The position numbers and the translations under genes were made by a program. Shown in pieces: positions 17,352 through 26,386 of a stretch of DNA of 64,000 bases (position 1 is the stretch's first letter; every line of letters begins with the position of its first letter). Source of the DNA: G965214625 sp965214625 (GTDB taxonomy: Bacteria; Pseudomonadota; Gammaproteobacteria; Arenicellales; Poriferihabitantaceae). Under the pieces are notes generated by a model. The model saw only the letters and a program-made list of their open reading frames with translations, had not been told where the DNA came from and did not search any database. The stretch covers positions 2,914,001-2,978,000 of the forward strand of contig OZ243962.1 in the NCBI GenBank assembly GCA_965214625.1, in the 5' to 3' direction.

Positions 17352-18581
17352 ATGAAAAATCTATCTGTACTAACCGGATTCTTCGCGGGTGCCTGTCTGC
17401 TGGTTTCTCAAGGCAGTATGGCCCAAGATTGTGAGGAACTGGTGTTAGGGTCGGCGATTTCACTGACCGGAAAGTATGCGACGAATGGAATTCATGCCAA
17501 GAACGGTTATGAGTACGCCATTTCAAAAATTGCGGAAAATGGTGGCGTCAAGGTCGGCGACAAGTGCTATAACTTCAAAGTGATCTACTATGATGACGAG
17601 TCAAAGGGTGATCGAGGTGCGACCCTTGCCGAACGGCTGATCAACCAGGACAAGGTCCAGTATATGCTTGGCCCCTATTCTTCCGGGCTGACCAAAGCGA
17701 TTGCACCAGTGACCGAAAAATATCAAATCCCGATGGTTGAGGCTGAAGGGGCAGCCCGTTCCCTGTTCAACAAGGGCTATCGATATTTGTTTGCGGTGCT
17801 GTCCACATCAGAACAGTATCTGGCATCAGCCATTACATTGGCTGCCGAGAAAGCACAGGAAAATGGCCAGGAAACGTCTTCGGTGAAAGTCGCAGTGGCA
17901 GTCGAAAATGACCCCTTCTCACTGGATATCCGGGCCGGAGTGCTCGAAGATGCGGCGAAGTATCAAATGCAGATCGTCATTGATGAGCAATTGCCGCGTG
18001 ATTTGTCGGACATGAGTGCAATTCTGACCAAGGTCAAACTGCTGAAGCCGGACGTTCTGGTAGTCAGTGGACACTCCAAAGGGGCAGCCACGGCGGTACG
18101 ACAGATTGGTGAGCAGAATATCAATGTGCCGATGATTGCGATGACGCACTGCGAGGCGGCTGATGTGGTCGGCAAGTTCGGCGAGGTGGCCAATGATATA
18201 CTGTGTTCTACCCAGTGGGCGGAAACATTGACTTACAGCGATCCGATTTTTGGCAGTGCGGCAGAGTATGAGATCGGATTCAAGGCGGCTTATCCGGAGT
18301 ATGCCGAGAAGAAGGTGCCGTACCAGACGGCCCAGGCATCGGCTGCGGTTTATGTCTATAAGGATGCCTTTGAGCGCGCCGGTTCGCTGGACAGGGAAGC
18401 GGTAAGAGATGCCATTGCAGCGACCGACCTGGCCACCTTTTATGGTCAGATCAAATTTTCTGAGGCGGGCAACAATATTGCCAAGCCAATGGTCTTGCGC
18501 CAGATTCAAAACGGGGAGTATAACGTGGTGGCCCCGTCCGCTTTCGCCTCCCATCCATTGAACTGGCCGCGAGGCGGTTAG
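17352..18581 (+). CDS. Liv-type ABC importer, periplasmic substrate-binding protein
   Basis: I place the start at ATG 17352, nine bases after a perfect AGGAGG, because the protein then begins with a clean signal peptide (MKNLSVLTGFFAGACLLVSQG, cleavage after SMA). The mature protein is a type I periplasmic binding protein of the LivJ/LivK family: LVLGSAISLTGKYA near the N-terminus, then VQYMLGPYSSGLTKAIAP, and two Rossmann-like lobes. Mature-region cysteines near Asp-Cys-Glu and Asp-Lys-Cys may form a disulfide. The ligand is unknown; Liv-family proteins bind branched amino acids, amides, urea or aromatic acids. It heads a five-gene importer operon and is separated from the permease genes by a strong hairpin. 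Confidence 0.88.
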   Translation: MKNLSVLTGFFAGACLLVSQGSMAQDCEELVLGSAISLTGKYATNGIHAKNGYEYAISKIAENGGVKVGDKCYNFKVIYYDDESKGDRGATLAERLINQDKVQYMLGPYSSGLTKAIAPVTEKYQIPMVEAEGAARSLFNKGYRYLFAVLSTSEQYLASAITLAAEKAQENGQETSSVKVAVAVENDPFSLDIRAGVLEDAAKYQMQIVIDEQLPRDLSDMSAILTKVKLLKPDVLVVSGHSKGAATAVRQIGEQNINVPMIAMTHCEAADVVGKFGEVANDILCSTQWAETLTYSDPIFGSAAEYEIGFKAAYPEYAEKKVPYQTAQASAAVYVYKDAFERAGSLDREAVRDAIAATDLATFYGQIKFSEAGNNIAKPMVLRQIQNGEYNVVAPSAFASHPLNWPRGG

Positions 18582-18594
18582 ATTATCGATTGTC

Positions 18595-18626
18595 AACGAC
18601 CGGACGAGGTTTGTCGTCCGGTCGTT
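18595..18626 (+). terminator. Strong stem-loop after the binding-protein gene
   Basis: A perfect 13-bp stem, AACGACCGGACGA paired with TCGTCCGGTCGTT around GGTTTG, lies 13 bases after the stop codon. It has little T tract. In importer operons such a hairpin usually causes partial termination or protects the mRNA 3' end, so that binding protein is made in excess over the permease. Confidence 0.7.
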
Positions 18627-18796
18627 TGATCCACAGGGTTCGGTAAAGAGCCGGATAGGTGTCACGTTATGGAGATCATGAGGCGGCACAAGGTGGTGAC
18701 TCTGTTCGAACAACGTGTGCCGTGTCTGGGTTCCGCAATCACCTGACCCTGCGCGATTTAACAACGTGACGGGGAGAGCGGTAGGCTACGCAACAA

Positions 18797-19708
18797 ATGG
18801 ACCAGATACTTTTAAATATTTCCTTATTGTTCCAGTTTCCCGTTGTCAATCTGAAGATTGTGCTGGATGGCATCATGATCGGTGCCCTGTTTGCATTGGC
18901 AGCCTATGGATTGGCATTGGTCTGGGGCGTGATGAATGTCAAGAACCTGGCTCAGGGGGACTTTGTCATTGCCGGTGGCTATGTGGCTTGGTGGCTGACC
19001 CAGCAGGGCTTGCCGGCGCTGCTAGGTGTTCCGGTTGCGTTTGTGGTTTTATGGATGATCGGTTGGGTCATCTACAAGCTGGTCATCTCCAGGGTGATCG
19101 AGCGGGATCTGTTTACGTCCCTGTTGGCCACTTTCGGGCTCGCGATCATGATGGCCCAGATACTCAATCTGATGTTTGGTTCAGATACCCAAAGTGTTGC
19201 GCTGGACTATCCGACCCTGTACTTTTTTGACGGTTTTATTGATGTGCCGATCGCCAAGTTGATCGGTGTGCTGATGGCATCGGTGCTGGCCGGCGGTGTG
19301 GTGCTGTTTATGAAATCCAGTCGGATGGGGCAGGCCATTCGGGCAACTGCCCAGGATGCAAGAGCGGCGCGTGTCCTCGGGATCGATACCGAAAAGGTCT
19401 ATGCCTTCACGTTTTCCCTGAATGCAGCGATTTGCGGCGCGGCGGGTGCGATCATTGTCATGGTCTGGGTCATTCAGCCGTTTTATGGCATTACCCATTC
19501 GGTGCGTGCTTTCGTAATTGTCACTGCGGCCGGATTGGGAAATTTGCCGGGGGTGATCGCGGCCGGATTGGGGATCGGCGCGCTGGAGCAATACGGTGCC
19601 CACATCTTCGGGATCGGTTATCAGCAGGCCGTGGCCGTCTTGCTGCTCATCATTGTGCTGATCTTTCGGTTAATTCAGCAGCGACGTGTCCGCAAGAGTC
19701 TTCAATAG
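18797..19708 (+). CDS. Liv-type ABC importer permease LivH-like
   Basis: This 303-residue inner-membrane protein has about eight predicted helices. It has the LivH/LivM pattern GLALVWGVMNVKNLAQGDF near residue 37, GQAIRATAQDARAARVLGID (EAA-type loop that contacts the ATPases) near 180, and a late AAGLGNLPGVIAAGLGIGALEQ. It forms the translocation pore with the next gene product. The 170 bases upstream, after the hairpin, show no other gene. Confidence 0.9.
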   Translation: MDQILLNISLLFQFPVVNLKIVLDGIMIGALFALAAYGLALVWGVMNVKNLAQGDFVIAGGYVAWWLTQQGLPALLGVPVAFVVLWMIGWVIYKLVISRVIERDLFTSLLATFGLAIMMAQILNLMFGSDTQSVALDYPTLYFFDGFIDVPIAKLIGVLMASVLAGGVVLFMKSSRMGQAIRATAQDARAARVLGIDTEKVYAFTFSLNAAICGAAGAIIVMVWVIQPFYGITHSVRAFVIVTAAGLGNLPGVIAAGLGIGALEQYGAHIFGIGYQQAVAVLLLIIVLIFRLIQQRRVRKSLQ

Positions 19709-19714
19709 GGGTTT

Positions 19715-20755
19715 ATGATGACAAGGAAAACCCTGTTCTATGCAGTCATTTTGCTGATTACCTTGCTGGCTCCGTTCCTGTTTCCGGATTTTCGGACACA
19801 GCTTGCGACCCTCTGGCTGATGATTATCGTTGCCATGACCTGGGACATGACCGGGGGACAAATGGGATACAACTCCCTCGGCAATATTTTCTTCTACGGG
19901 ACAGGGATGTATGTGGCTGCGGTCATTACCATCAGCCTGGCGTATGATGTCAGGGAATTCACCAACGCCTTTGGCGGTGGTATCTACAAGTTCACCGATA
20001 CCCAGTATTTTCTCGGTGTGTTGTTGGGCACGATCGGTGCCGGTGTGTTCTGTTCCGTTTGTGCCGTGGTCATCGGATATATCACGTTTGGCCTGCGGGG
20101 ACCCTATTTCGCGATTGGCACCCTGGGCGTGGCCATTGCCGCCGGGGAACTGGTTTCGAACTGGGAGTGGGTCGGCGGCGGCCAGGGCATTGCGTTGCCG
20201 GTTTATCCAGGGGACCTGGATATCGGCAAGCTGGTTTTTTATTTCCTGTTTGCCGGGACGGGCGTGGTCCTGTTCATATTCCTCAAATGGTTGTACACGA
20301 CCCGTTTCGGAGCGGCAATCAACGCAATCCGGGACGACGAAGAAAAAGCCGAGGCGATGGGGATTCATACCATGCGCTACAAACTGACGGCATGGTCGAT
20401 GTCGGCTTTTTTTGTCGGTGTGGCGGGGGGCATTTCAGCCTTCCAGCTGATTCATTTCGAGCCACTTGAAACGGCCTATCAAACCATTAATCTGGGTATC
20501 TTTATGGTGGTTTGTGTTTTGTTGGGCGGCAAGGGAACCTTATGGGGCCCCATTATCGGGGCGATTTTATTCCATGTGTTCAAGGAGGTGACGTGGAACT
20601 ATTTTCTGGGCTGGCAGTGGGTCGCGCTGGGGGCCTTGATTGTCGTCACTGTGGTGTATTTTCAAGATGGTGTGATGGGTGCCTTGATGCATCGGAAACC
20701 GGAATGGTTTGGCATACGTGTGGACAAGAAGGACGGGGGTCCGCTGCATGAATGA
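19715..20755 (+). CDS. Liv-type ABC importer permease LivM-like
   Basis: This 346-residue permease starts six bases after the LivH-like gene, with AGGGG upstream. Typical LivM features are the early block MTWDMTGGQMGYNSLGNIFF, GPYFAIGTLGVAIAAGEL in the middle, and the cytoplasmic EAA-like loop GAAINAIRDDEEKAEAMGI. The late GGKGTLWGPIIGAILFHVF is also diagnostic. Its last 8 bases overlap the start of the LivG-like ATPase gene. Confidence 0.92.
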   Translation: MMTRKTLFYAVILLITLLAPFLFPDFRTQLATLWLMIIVAMTWDMTGGQMGYNSLGNIFFYGTGMYVAAVITISLAYDVREFTNAFGGGIYKFTDTQYFLGVLLGTIGAGVFCSVCAVVIGYITFGLRGPYFAIGTLGVAIAAGELVSNWEWVGGGQGIALPVYPGDLDIGKLVFYFLFAGTGVVLFIFLKWLYTTRFGAAINAIRDDEEKAEAMGIHTMRYKLTAWSMSAFFVGVAGGISAFQLIHFEPLETAYQTINLGIFMVVCVLLGGKGTLWGPIIGAILFHVFKEVTWNYFLGWQWVALGALIVVTVVYFQDGVMGALMHRKPEWFGIRVDKKDGGPLHE

Positions 20756-21491
20756 CATCATCGAAGTCCAGAATGTCTCCAAATCGTACGGGGGCGTGGT
20801 GGCCAACAAAGCGATTTCGATGACCGTCACACAAGGCGGGATTACCGGTCTGATTGGGCCGAACGGCTCGGGCAAGACGACCCTGTTCAATTCCATCGTT
20901 GGATACCATCCGATCGACGGGGGCTCGATCAAGTTCCAAGGACAGGAAATATCCAAATTTCCGGTTCAGAAAATTGCCCGTCTGGGTCTGTTGCGCACAT
21001 TCCAGCAGACGCGAATCTACGGTGCGATGGATTGTGTGGCCAATATGCTGGTTTCCCTGCCACATCGAAAAATGGCCTTTTTTGACGCATTCAGCCGTAA
21101 TGGGGAAACCGATTATGAAAAAGCAGACCGACTGCTTGCTTTTGTCGGGCTCTATGAAAAACGGTTTTTACGGGCCGGTTCGCTGTCTTTCGGACAGCAG
21201 AAACTGCTCGAATTTGCAATGGCGCTGATGAACGAACCCACAGGATTACTGTTGGATGAACCGACCGCCGGTATCAATCCGACCCTGATCAATGGGCTCA
21301 TTGATCGGCTGAAACGGGCCAACAGTGAATTTGGAATCACCTTGTTTATCATTGAGCATAACATGCGGGTTATCATGAACATGGCGGATAAGATATATTG
21401 CCTGGCGCATGGAGAAATGCTGGCGCAAGGGACACCGGACAAGATACAAAACGACCAGCGAGTGATCGATGCCTATCTTGGGGTTCATTGA
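20748..21491 (+). CDS. Liv-type ABC importer ATPase LivG-like
   Basis: I start this ATPase at ATG 20748, where it overlaps livM by 8 bases and gives the expected N-terminus MNDIIEVQNVSKSYGG (247 residues). Walker A is GPNGSGKTT; the signature motif is LSFGQQK instead of the common LSGGQ; Walker B is GLLLDEPTAGINP, followed by the switch histidine in IIEHNM. The altered signature (LSFGQQ) is common in LivG proteins. It powers transport with the LivF-like partner. Confidence 0.93.
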   Translation: MNDIIEVQNVSKSYGGVVANKAISMTVTQGGITGLIGPNGSGKTTLFNSIVGYHPIDGGSIKFQGQEISKFPVQKIARLGLLRTFQQTRIYGAMDCVANMLVSLPHRKMAFFDAFSRNGETDYEKADRLLAFVGLYEKRFLRAGSLSFGQQKLLEFAMALMNEPTGLLLDEPTAGINPTLINGLIDRLKRANSEFGITLFIIEHNMRVIMNMADKIYCLAHGEMLAQGTPDKIQNDQRVIDAYLGVH

Positions 21492-21519
21492 TCATGACAG
21501 ATAAACACGGTAGAGGACA

Positions 21520-22395
21520 ATGGTAGGGAAACGATCGGATCGGGGAATACGCGGTTATGGGGCCGGGTCGGTGCAGGGTGTCATTTCGGTTGATGAGGTG
21601 GCGCGGCAAGCAGCGCAGATTGCAGAGAAGATCACGGTTGAACGGCTCAACGAACTGGTGAACGGAGAACCCTTCGTTTCGATTGAGAACTTGCATGCAG
21701 GTTATGGCAAGATGGAGATTCTCCATGACTTCAGTCTGCGAGTCGGAAGGAAACAATCGCTTTGTCTGATCGGTCCGAACGGGGCGGGCAAATCGACCAT
21801 TCTGCATGCGATTTTTGGATTCAATACGATTTTTTCCGGCCGTATCACGATCGGGGACCAGGATCGCAAGCTGGATGTCACCACCCTGACGCCCAACGAG
21901 AAACTGGCCCGTGCGGGTATTGCCTATATTCTTCAGGACAAATCGATCTTCCCGGGGATGACGGTTGAAGAGAATTTGTGGATGGGCGGATTCTTGAAGA
22001 GTCGGCCCGCTGAAGCAAAGCAGGCAGCAGAGCGGGTGTTTGATAAGTATTCACGTCTGGCTGCTCGCCGCAAGCACCAGGCGAAGGTCCTGTCCGGCGG
22101 TGAACGGCGGCTGCTGGAGATCTCCCGGGCTTTGGTCATGAACCCGGAAGTGCTGTTGGTGGATGAACCCTCAATCGGTTTGGAGCCACGTTTCATTGAC
22201 ATGGTTTTTGAAATTCTCCATGACTTGCAGCACAACGAGGGCAAGACCATTATCATGGTCGAGCAGAATGCAAAAAAGGGATTGGAATTTGCTGATATTG
22301 GCTATGTTCTGGTCTCAGGAGAAGTGGCGATTGCCGGCAAGGGCAACGATCTGCTGACCAATCCCAAGGTGGGTGAATTGTTTTTGGGCGGCTGA
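21520..22395 (+). CDS. Liv-type ABC importer ATPase LivF-like with N-terminal extension
   Basis: The ATPase core begins near residue 53 (VSIENLHAGYGKMEIL), with Walker A GPNGAGKST, signature LSGGERRLLE and Walker B VLLVDEPSIGLEP. The 50 residues before it are unusual for LivF, which normally starts right at the first strand. The ATG at 21520 has AGAGGA six bases upstream and the extension has the same codon style as the rest, so I keep it. A shorter start is not obvious, because no ATG with a ribosome binding site occurs near the core. Confidence 0.88.
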   Translation: MVGKRSDRGIRGYGAGSVQGVISVDEVARQAAQIAEKITVERLNELVNGEPFVSIENLHAGYGKMEILHDFSLRVGRKQSLCLIGPNGAGKSTILHAIFGFNTIFSGRITIGDQDRKLDVTTLTPNEKLARAGIAYILQDKSIFPGMTVEENLWMGGFLKSRPAEAKQAAERVFDKYSRLAARRKHQAKVLSGGERRLLEISRALVMNPEVLLVDEPSIGLEPRFIDMVFEILHDLQHNEGKTIIMVEQNAKKGLEFADIGYVLVSGEVAIAGKGNDLLTNPKVGELFLGG

Positions 22396-22503
22396 TGTAC
22401 ACCTTGGGGGGGTCCGGTCAGGATTTTATAGTCCGCAGGATGAGCCGGGCAATGGCTCGATAGCGTATTGTCGTTTTTTCAAATATAAATACGAGAAAAT
22501 CGA

Positions 22504-23103
22504 ATGAAAATTATAGTGGTGGGAGCATCCGGTGCGGTGGGTCGGACAGTGATCGATATGCTGGGTGACCGGCATGAGGTGATCAAGGTGGGCCGTTCCA
22601 GCGGGGATATCAAAATGGACATCGAAAACCTGGATGATATCCGTGCCATGTATCAGCAAACTGGAACAGTCGATGCGGTCGTGAGTGCGGTTGGACACGG
22701 GCATTTCGGCCCGGTTGCGGAAATGACTGGCAACCAGTTCATGAAGGGAATCCATCACAAGGTGCTGCCTCAGATCAATTTGGTGCTTGAGGGAATTACC
22801 TGTGTCAATGACGGTGGATCCTTTACGTTAACCAGCGGTGTGCTGAACCGTGATCCGATACGGGGCGGGGCTTGTGGGGCCGCGGCCAATGGAGCGATTG
22901 ATGGATTCATTTTCGGTGCGGCGGTCGATATGCCAAGAAATATACGAATAAACGCGATCAGCCCCGGTTTGCTTCAGGCATCAGTGGACCGTTATGACGG
23001 ATTCTTTCCCGGGCATGATCCTGTCGCCTCTGACAGGGTGGGAAGGGCATATTGCAAGAGTATAGAAGGTGTGATTAGTGGCCAGATTGTCATAGTTGAT
23101 TAA
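22504..23103 (+). CDS. Short-chain dehydrogenase/reductase-like protein lacking the Tyr-Lys pair
   Basis: This 199-residue Rossmann protein starts at ATG 22504. It has the dinucleotide-binding VVGASGAVGRTV near the N-terminus, a DIKMDIENLDD acidic strand, AVVSAVGHGHFG in the NNAG position, and SFTLTSGVLNRDP with the catalytic Ser. Where SDR enzymes have YxxxK, this one reads GACGAAANGAIDG, so neither Tyr nor Lys is present. The late NAISPGLL block is normal. A group of small SDR-like proteins shares this loss, so the protein may act as a binding or atypical enzyme. It follows the importer operon by 108 bases and may be co-transcribed. Confidence 0.8.
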   Translation: MKIIVVGASGAVGRTVIDMLGDRHEVIKVGRSSGDIKMDIENLDDIRAMYQQTGTVDAVVSAVGHGHFGPVAEMTGNQFMKGIHHKVLPQINLVLEGITCVNDGGSFTLTSGVLNRDPIRGGACGAAANGAIDGFIFGAAVDMPRNIRINAISPGLLQASVDRYDGFFPGHDPVASDRVGRAYCKSIEGVISGQIVIVD

Positions 23104-23357
23104 GGGAACTATATATTTCGATACCCAAAGGGACATCAGGAGTATAGAGCACCCAGTTCTTGATACCGCAGCGGGAACCTTCCTTCCCCGACCCAAGGAC
23201 ATATGTCAGGTTGACATGCAAGCGATGATTTTTGTAGGTCATGGACAGGGTTTTGAGTTGATTACCCGACGGCAGACCGTTTTGTCGCACCGTGATTTTC
23301 GGCACGCTTCCCGTTTGACCGGACTATGGATGAAAAGTGCATCTTCAAAATACCACG

Positions 23358-24464
23358 CTAGATATAGTGCTTCAGAAACTCACTCCAGTGCAAGCAATGC
23401 ACACCCTCTTTTGAGAGGTATGATTCTCCGGTCTGATGGACTTGAAACATATCCACTTCCGGAAATTTCGCCTTGAAATACTTCAAGCCTCGAGCAATGC
23501 CCTTGTTTTTCAGTTTGCATTCTATTGCGCGGATCGGTCGGTTGTCTTGCAGGACAATGAAGTCCACCTCCCGCCGGTCGACATTCCGAAAGTATTTCAA
23601 TTCGATATTCCGACCGTTATAGTCCTGTTGAAAATGCACCCATTTGAGTAAATGACCGGCTATCAGGTTCTCAAAACGGGCACCCTCGTCTGGAACGTCT
23701 GCCCAGTTGGTGTGATAGTGTTTCTGTTCCTTTTTGACCGATCGTAGGCCAGGCCCCCCAAATGGTGCCATGCGATAAATCAGATACATTCGTTCAAAGA
23801 TATCCAGCCACTTTGAAACGGTTTTGTGGGACAGGTGCAAATCTTCCCGAATCGCGTTGATTGACAAAGGACTGCCCACCCGTTCCGGTAATACCGATAA
23901 CAGTAACTCCATCATTGACAAATTCTGAGAGAGTTCCAGGCTGGGTATCTCCTCGTTGATCACGCGACTGCGATATTCCCGAGACCACCGTCGGGCCTGT
24001 CTTTGTGAACCTGACAAAAATGGCTCGGGAAACCCACCCAGCATCAGGAGTGCATCAAAATCCGATTGTTTTTCTATACCCAATTCGGCAACGGTCAAGG
24101 GATGCAAGCGGTAATAATGATAGCGGCCCTGCAGGGAATCGCCGGAATATCGATAGTAGTCCAGTCTGGCGCTTCCGGTGACAAGTATCTGCCTGTCTGA
24201 TCCCACCTTGTCATAAAAGCCCTTGATGTAATTTCTCCACAGTTTGAATTTATGCAATTCATCATAAATAACGAACCGTTCCATGGGAAATTTCTGCTTG
24301 AGAATGAATTCTCTGTCTTTCAGGATATCCCAGTTCAAATAGCGGTGAGATGGGGGCGCAAGGTCAAGCGCCAATGTGGTTTTACCTACTTGTCGGGGAC
24401 CACCGACAAACACCATTTTTTTCTCCAGATCCTCCCTGACCGGATCCTCCAAATATCGTTTCAT
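23358..24464 (-). CDS. AAA ATPase with C-terminal DUF4143 domain
   Basis: This 368-residue protein has Walker A GGPRQVGKTT near 21-30, Walker B MERFVIYDELHK near 61-72, and sensor-like ILVTGSARLD. The C-terminal half is the DUF4143 region, with a helix-turn-helix-like stretch (INAIREDLHLSHKTVSKWLD) and a nuclease-like fold ending REVDFIVLQDN...IRAIECK, which resembles the D-ExK core of PD-(D/E)XK enzymes. Function is unproven; such proteins are mobile, often patchily distributed, and sometimes linked to defence. The gene appears intact. A perfect 20-bp inverted repeat sits just upstream of its start. Confidence 0.85.
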   Translation of the reverse strand: MKRYLEDPVREDLEKKMVFVGGPRQVGKTTLALDLAPPSHRYLNWDILKDREFILKQKFPMERFVIYDELHKFKLWRNYIKGFYDKVGSDRQILVTGSARLDYYRYSGDSLQGRYHYYRLHPLTVAELGIEKQSDFDALLMLGGFPEPFLSGSQRQARRWSREYRSRVINEEIPSLELSQNLSMMELLLSVLPERVGSPLSINAIREDLHLSHKTVSKWLDIFERMYLIYRMAPFGGPGLRSVKKEQKHYHTNWADVPDEGARFENLIAGHLLKWVHFQQDYNGRNIELKYFRNVDRREVDFIVLQDNRPIRAIECKLKNKGIARGLKYFKAKFPEVDMFQVHQTGESYLSKEGVHCLHWSEFLKHYI

Positions 24465-24486
24465 TATTATAGAATATTACTTTTTT

Positions 24487-24530
24487 ATACAGGTGTCAAA
24501 AATACTAGCGAGTATTTTTGACACCTGTAT
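24487..24530. repeat. Perfect inverted repeat, 20-bp arms and 4-base loop
   Basis: The left arm ATACAGGTGTCAAAAATACT (24487-24506) is exactly complementary to the right arm (24511-24530), with loop AGCG. It ends 23 bases upstream of the ATPase ATG on its promoter side. Its inner 13 bases ATTTTTGACACCT recur once at 56236-56248. It could be an operator, an attenuator or the end of a mobile element. A terminator is less likely because there is no T tract outside the stem on the relevant side. Confidence 0.9.
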
Positions 24531-24861
24531 TATCTCTCATCGATGGACCTCCTGATACAGTCCGGATGAAAGGGCTCGACACGGTCTCACTGCATGGGCA
24601 AGGGAAACAGAGCACGCCAAAGTGGTTCGTCACGGCAATGATCAGGGTGACTTCCAAGATTGGGACAAAACCTGCGGTGTATCGACGGGTCTGCAATTGT
24701 TTATCTATCCCTGACCCGCCAGGACGATGTCGCATCCTGATTCCAGCGATGCACGGTGATGTGGGGAAATCTGAGATCCTCTGAATCAGATTCGCGGTGT
24801 GTCGAGCCGAGAAGTATTAGCCAATTTTGTCGGGAAAGGTCGGGGCTGGCCCCTGCAAAGG

Positions 24862-25145
24862 TGGGGATAAAGCGAAATGGTCAGGCTAACTGTTTGATAA
24901 ACAAATCAACAGTTGTTTATCGCACAGAACAAAATATGACTCAAGTTATTCACAATTGTCATGCCGGTGTAATAATTTGGTCGAGTTAGCACTGATATTG
25001 TTTTTCATAATTCAAAAAATAATATAAATTATTGAATTATAAATATAATAATGATTTTGCTTATTTTTTAGGCAGACGTCGGTTTTCTTCCCTGATCCCA
25101 CCAATCAAGCCAAATGCAATGACTTTATACACATAGTTATCCACA
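24862..25145. other. Candidate replication origin or DnaA-binding region
   Basis: Three 9-mers match the DnaA box TTATNCACA exactly: TTATTCACA (24946-24954), TTATACACA (25125-25133) and TTATCCACA (25137-25145). A fourth, TGGGGATAA on the other strand (24862-24870), is one base off. Between the first and last boxes lies an almost pure A/T block of about 70 bases (25000-25071) that could serve as an unwinding element. A short inverted repeat GATAAACAA / TTGTTTATC is at 24896-24921. No dnaA, gidA or parAB is adjacent, so origin function is only a hypothesis; a DnaA-titration site is the alternative. Confidence 0.45.
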
Positions 25146-25297
25146 GTTTCTGTGAGTAAATAAAATGACCGTTTGATGGGGGTCATGCAATGGCACCACG
25201 GTCTGAACAGCGTGATACGGGGAATGGAATGAGTCAATAACCCAATGGATCAACGCCTGGTCTCTGGCATGTTCTGAAAACGAGGATGGCACAGAAA

Positions 25298-26206
25298 CTA
25301 GGCATAGGCCAGAAGTATGATGATGCCCGCCGTTACCAGTACAATGCCCAGACTTTCAGAACGACTGACCTTTTCTTTGAATATCAAGGTAGTGACGAAA
25401 AAGGTGAAAACCAATTCGATCTGTCCCACCGCCCTGACATAGCTGGCACTTTGAATGGTAAATGCGGTGAACCAGGCGATCGAAGCGAGTGCGCCTGCAA
25501 CGCCGGCGGTGCCGGCCCATTGCCAATGCACCAGTACTTTAGTGATTTGCCCTGATTCCTTGTACAGGATATAAAGTCCCATCAATAGGGTCTGGATCAC
25601 CAGGCTGATTGTCAAGGTATACGCTGCCGCCATGACAAACTGGTCATGCCCAAGTGACAGTGAGGCGCCCCGGTAAAAAACCGATGATCCACCCAGCCAG
25701 ACGGCACAAACCAGTCCAATCATCGTCGATTTTTGGCCCAGCCCCCGCAGCATCGTGCGGACTGTCATATTTTCCTGGCCCAAGCCCAGTGCAATGACGC
25801 CTGATGCGCTAAGGACAATGGCAAAGATTGCAATGGCGCTCAGCGTTTCTCCAAGAAAAAGGGCGCTGAGCAACACGACCATGATCACTTCGAGTTTGGA
25901 AAAGGTGGTTCCAACCGCAAAGCTTTTGAACGAGAACAGCCACAACAGGCAAACCGTAAACAGGATCTGGCTGGCACCGCCTAACGCACAATAGACAAAA
26001 AACAGTGAATTCGGTTGCGGGAACTCAAAATCACCGATTTGATGCAGGCCCCACAGATAGACCGCCGACACGGGAAGTGCAAAAAGAAAGCGGGCATAGG
26101 CGGCGCCTAATGTGGACAGTTTTCCTTTCAGATGTTTCTGTATGGCCGAGCGCAGGTTTTGAAAAAAAGCGGCGGCGATGGCCAGGAATATCCAGGTGTC
26201 AATCAT
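25298..26206 (-). CDS. EamA/DMT family transporter
   Basis: This 302-residue protein has about ten predicted membrane helices arranged as two EamA repeats. The first repeat ends around LFLGETLSAIAIFAIVLSASG and the second around IFKEKVSRSESLGIVLVTAG, both matching the conserved end-of-repeat Glu-containing motif of drug/metabolite transporters. The start codon ATG at 26206 gives a natural N-terminus. The family exports amino acids, nucleosides or drugs; the substrate is not predictable. It diverges from the tartrate/malate dehydrogenase gene. Confidence 0.88.
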   Translation of the reverse strand: MIDTWIFLAIAAAFFQNLRSAIQKHLKGKLSTLGAAYARFLFALPVSAVYLWGLHQIGDFEFPQPNSLFFVYCALGGASQILFTVCLLWLFSFKSFAVGTTFSKLEVIMVVLLSALFLGETLSAIAIFAIVLSASGVIALGLGQENMTVRTMLRGLGQKSTMIGLVCAVWLGGSSVFYRGASLSLGHDQFVMAAAYTLTISLVIQTLLMGLYILYKESGQITKVLVHWQWAGTAGVAGALASIAWFTAFTIQSASYVRAVGQIELVFTFFVTTLIFKEKVSRSESLGIVLVTAGIIILLAYA

Positions 26207-26386
26207 GGTCGCATGGTATCAACCAAAATCAGTGCGAGATGGTTTATTATCGGCGTGTGGGCAACTGTCAGCCTCATGCTCAAGTCAAGGACAGGTTTGG
26301 TCTTTGGTATCAAGTCTTGTTTCCGGAGCATGATCGGGTGTGCTTGCTGTCGTGCTATCCATACATAATCCGTGTCAAACAGAAAT

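Larger units (their letters stand above)
24465..25297. other. Long intergenic region with inverted repeat and candidate DnaA-binding locus
   Basis: These 833 bases lie between the starts-outward ATPase gene and the end of the EamA gene. I see no convincing coding sequence. The region holds the perfect inverted repeat (24487-24530), then an unassigned stretch to about 24860, then a cluster of DnaA-box-like 9-mers around an AT-rich block at about 25000-25071. The last 150 bases before the EamA gene show nothing recognisable. Confidence 0.6.

Noticed and set aside
23090..23305. Minus-strand 71-codon frame between the SDR-like gene and the second ATPase
   Set aside because: It has a GTG start after a nearby stop, no ribosome binding site and no recognised motif. 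Its composition is protein-like in places, so a small gene is not excluded, but I cannot support it.
24518..24784. Plus-strand 88-codon frame starting inside the inverted repeat
   Set aside because: It starts within the repeat, has no ribosome binding site and shows no family features.
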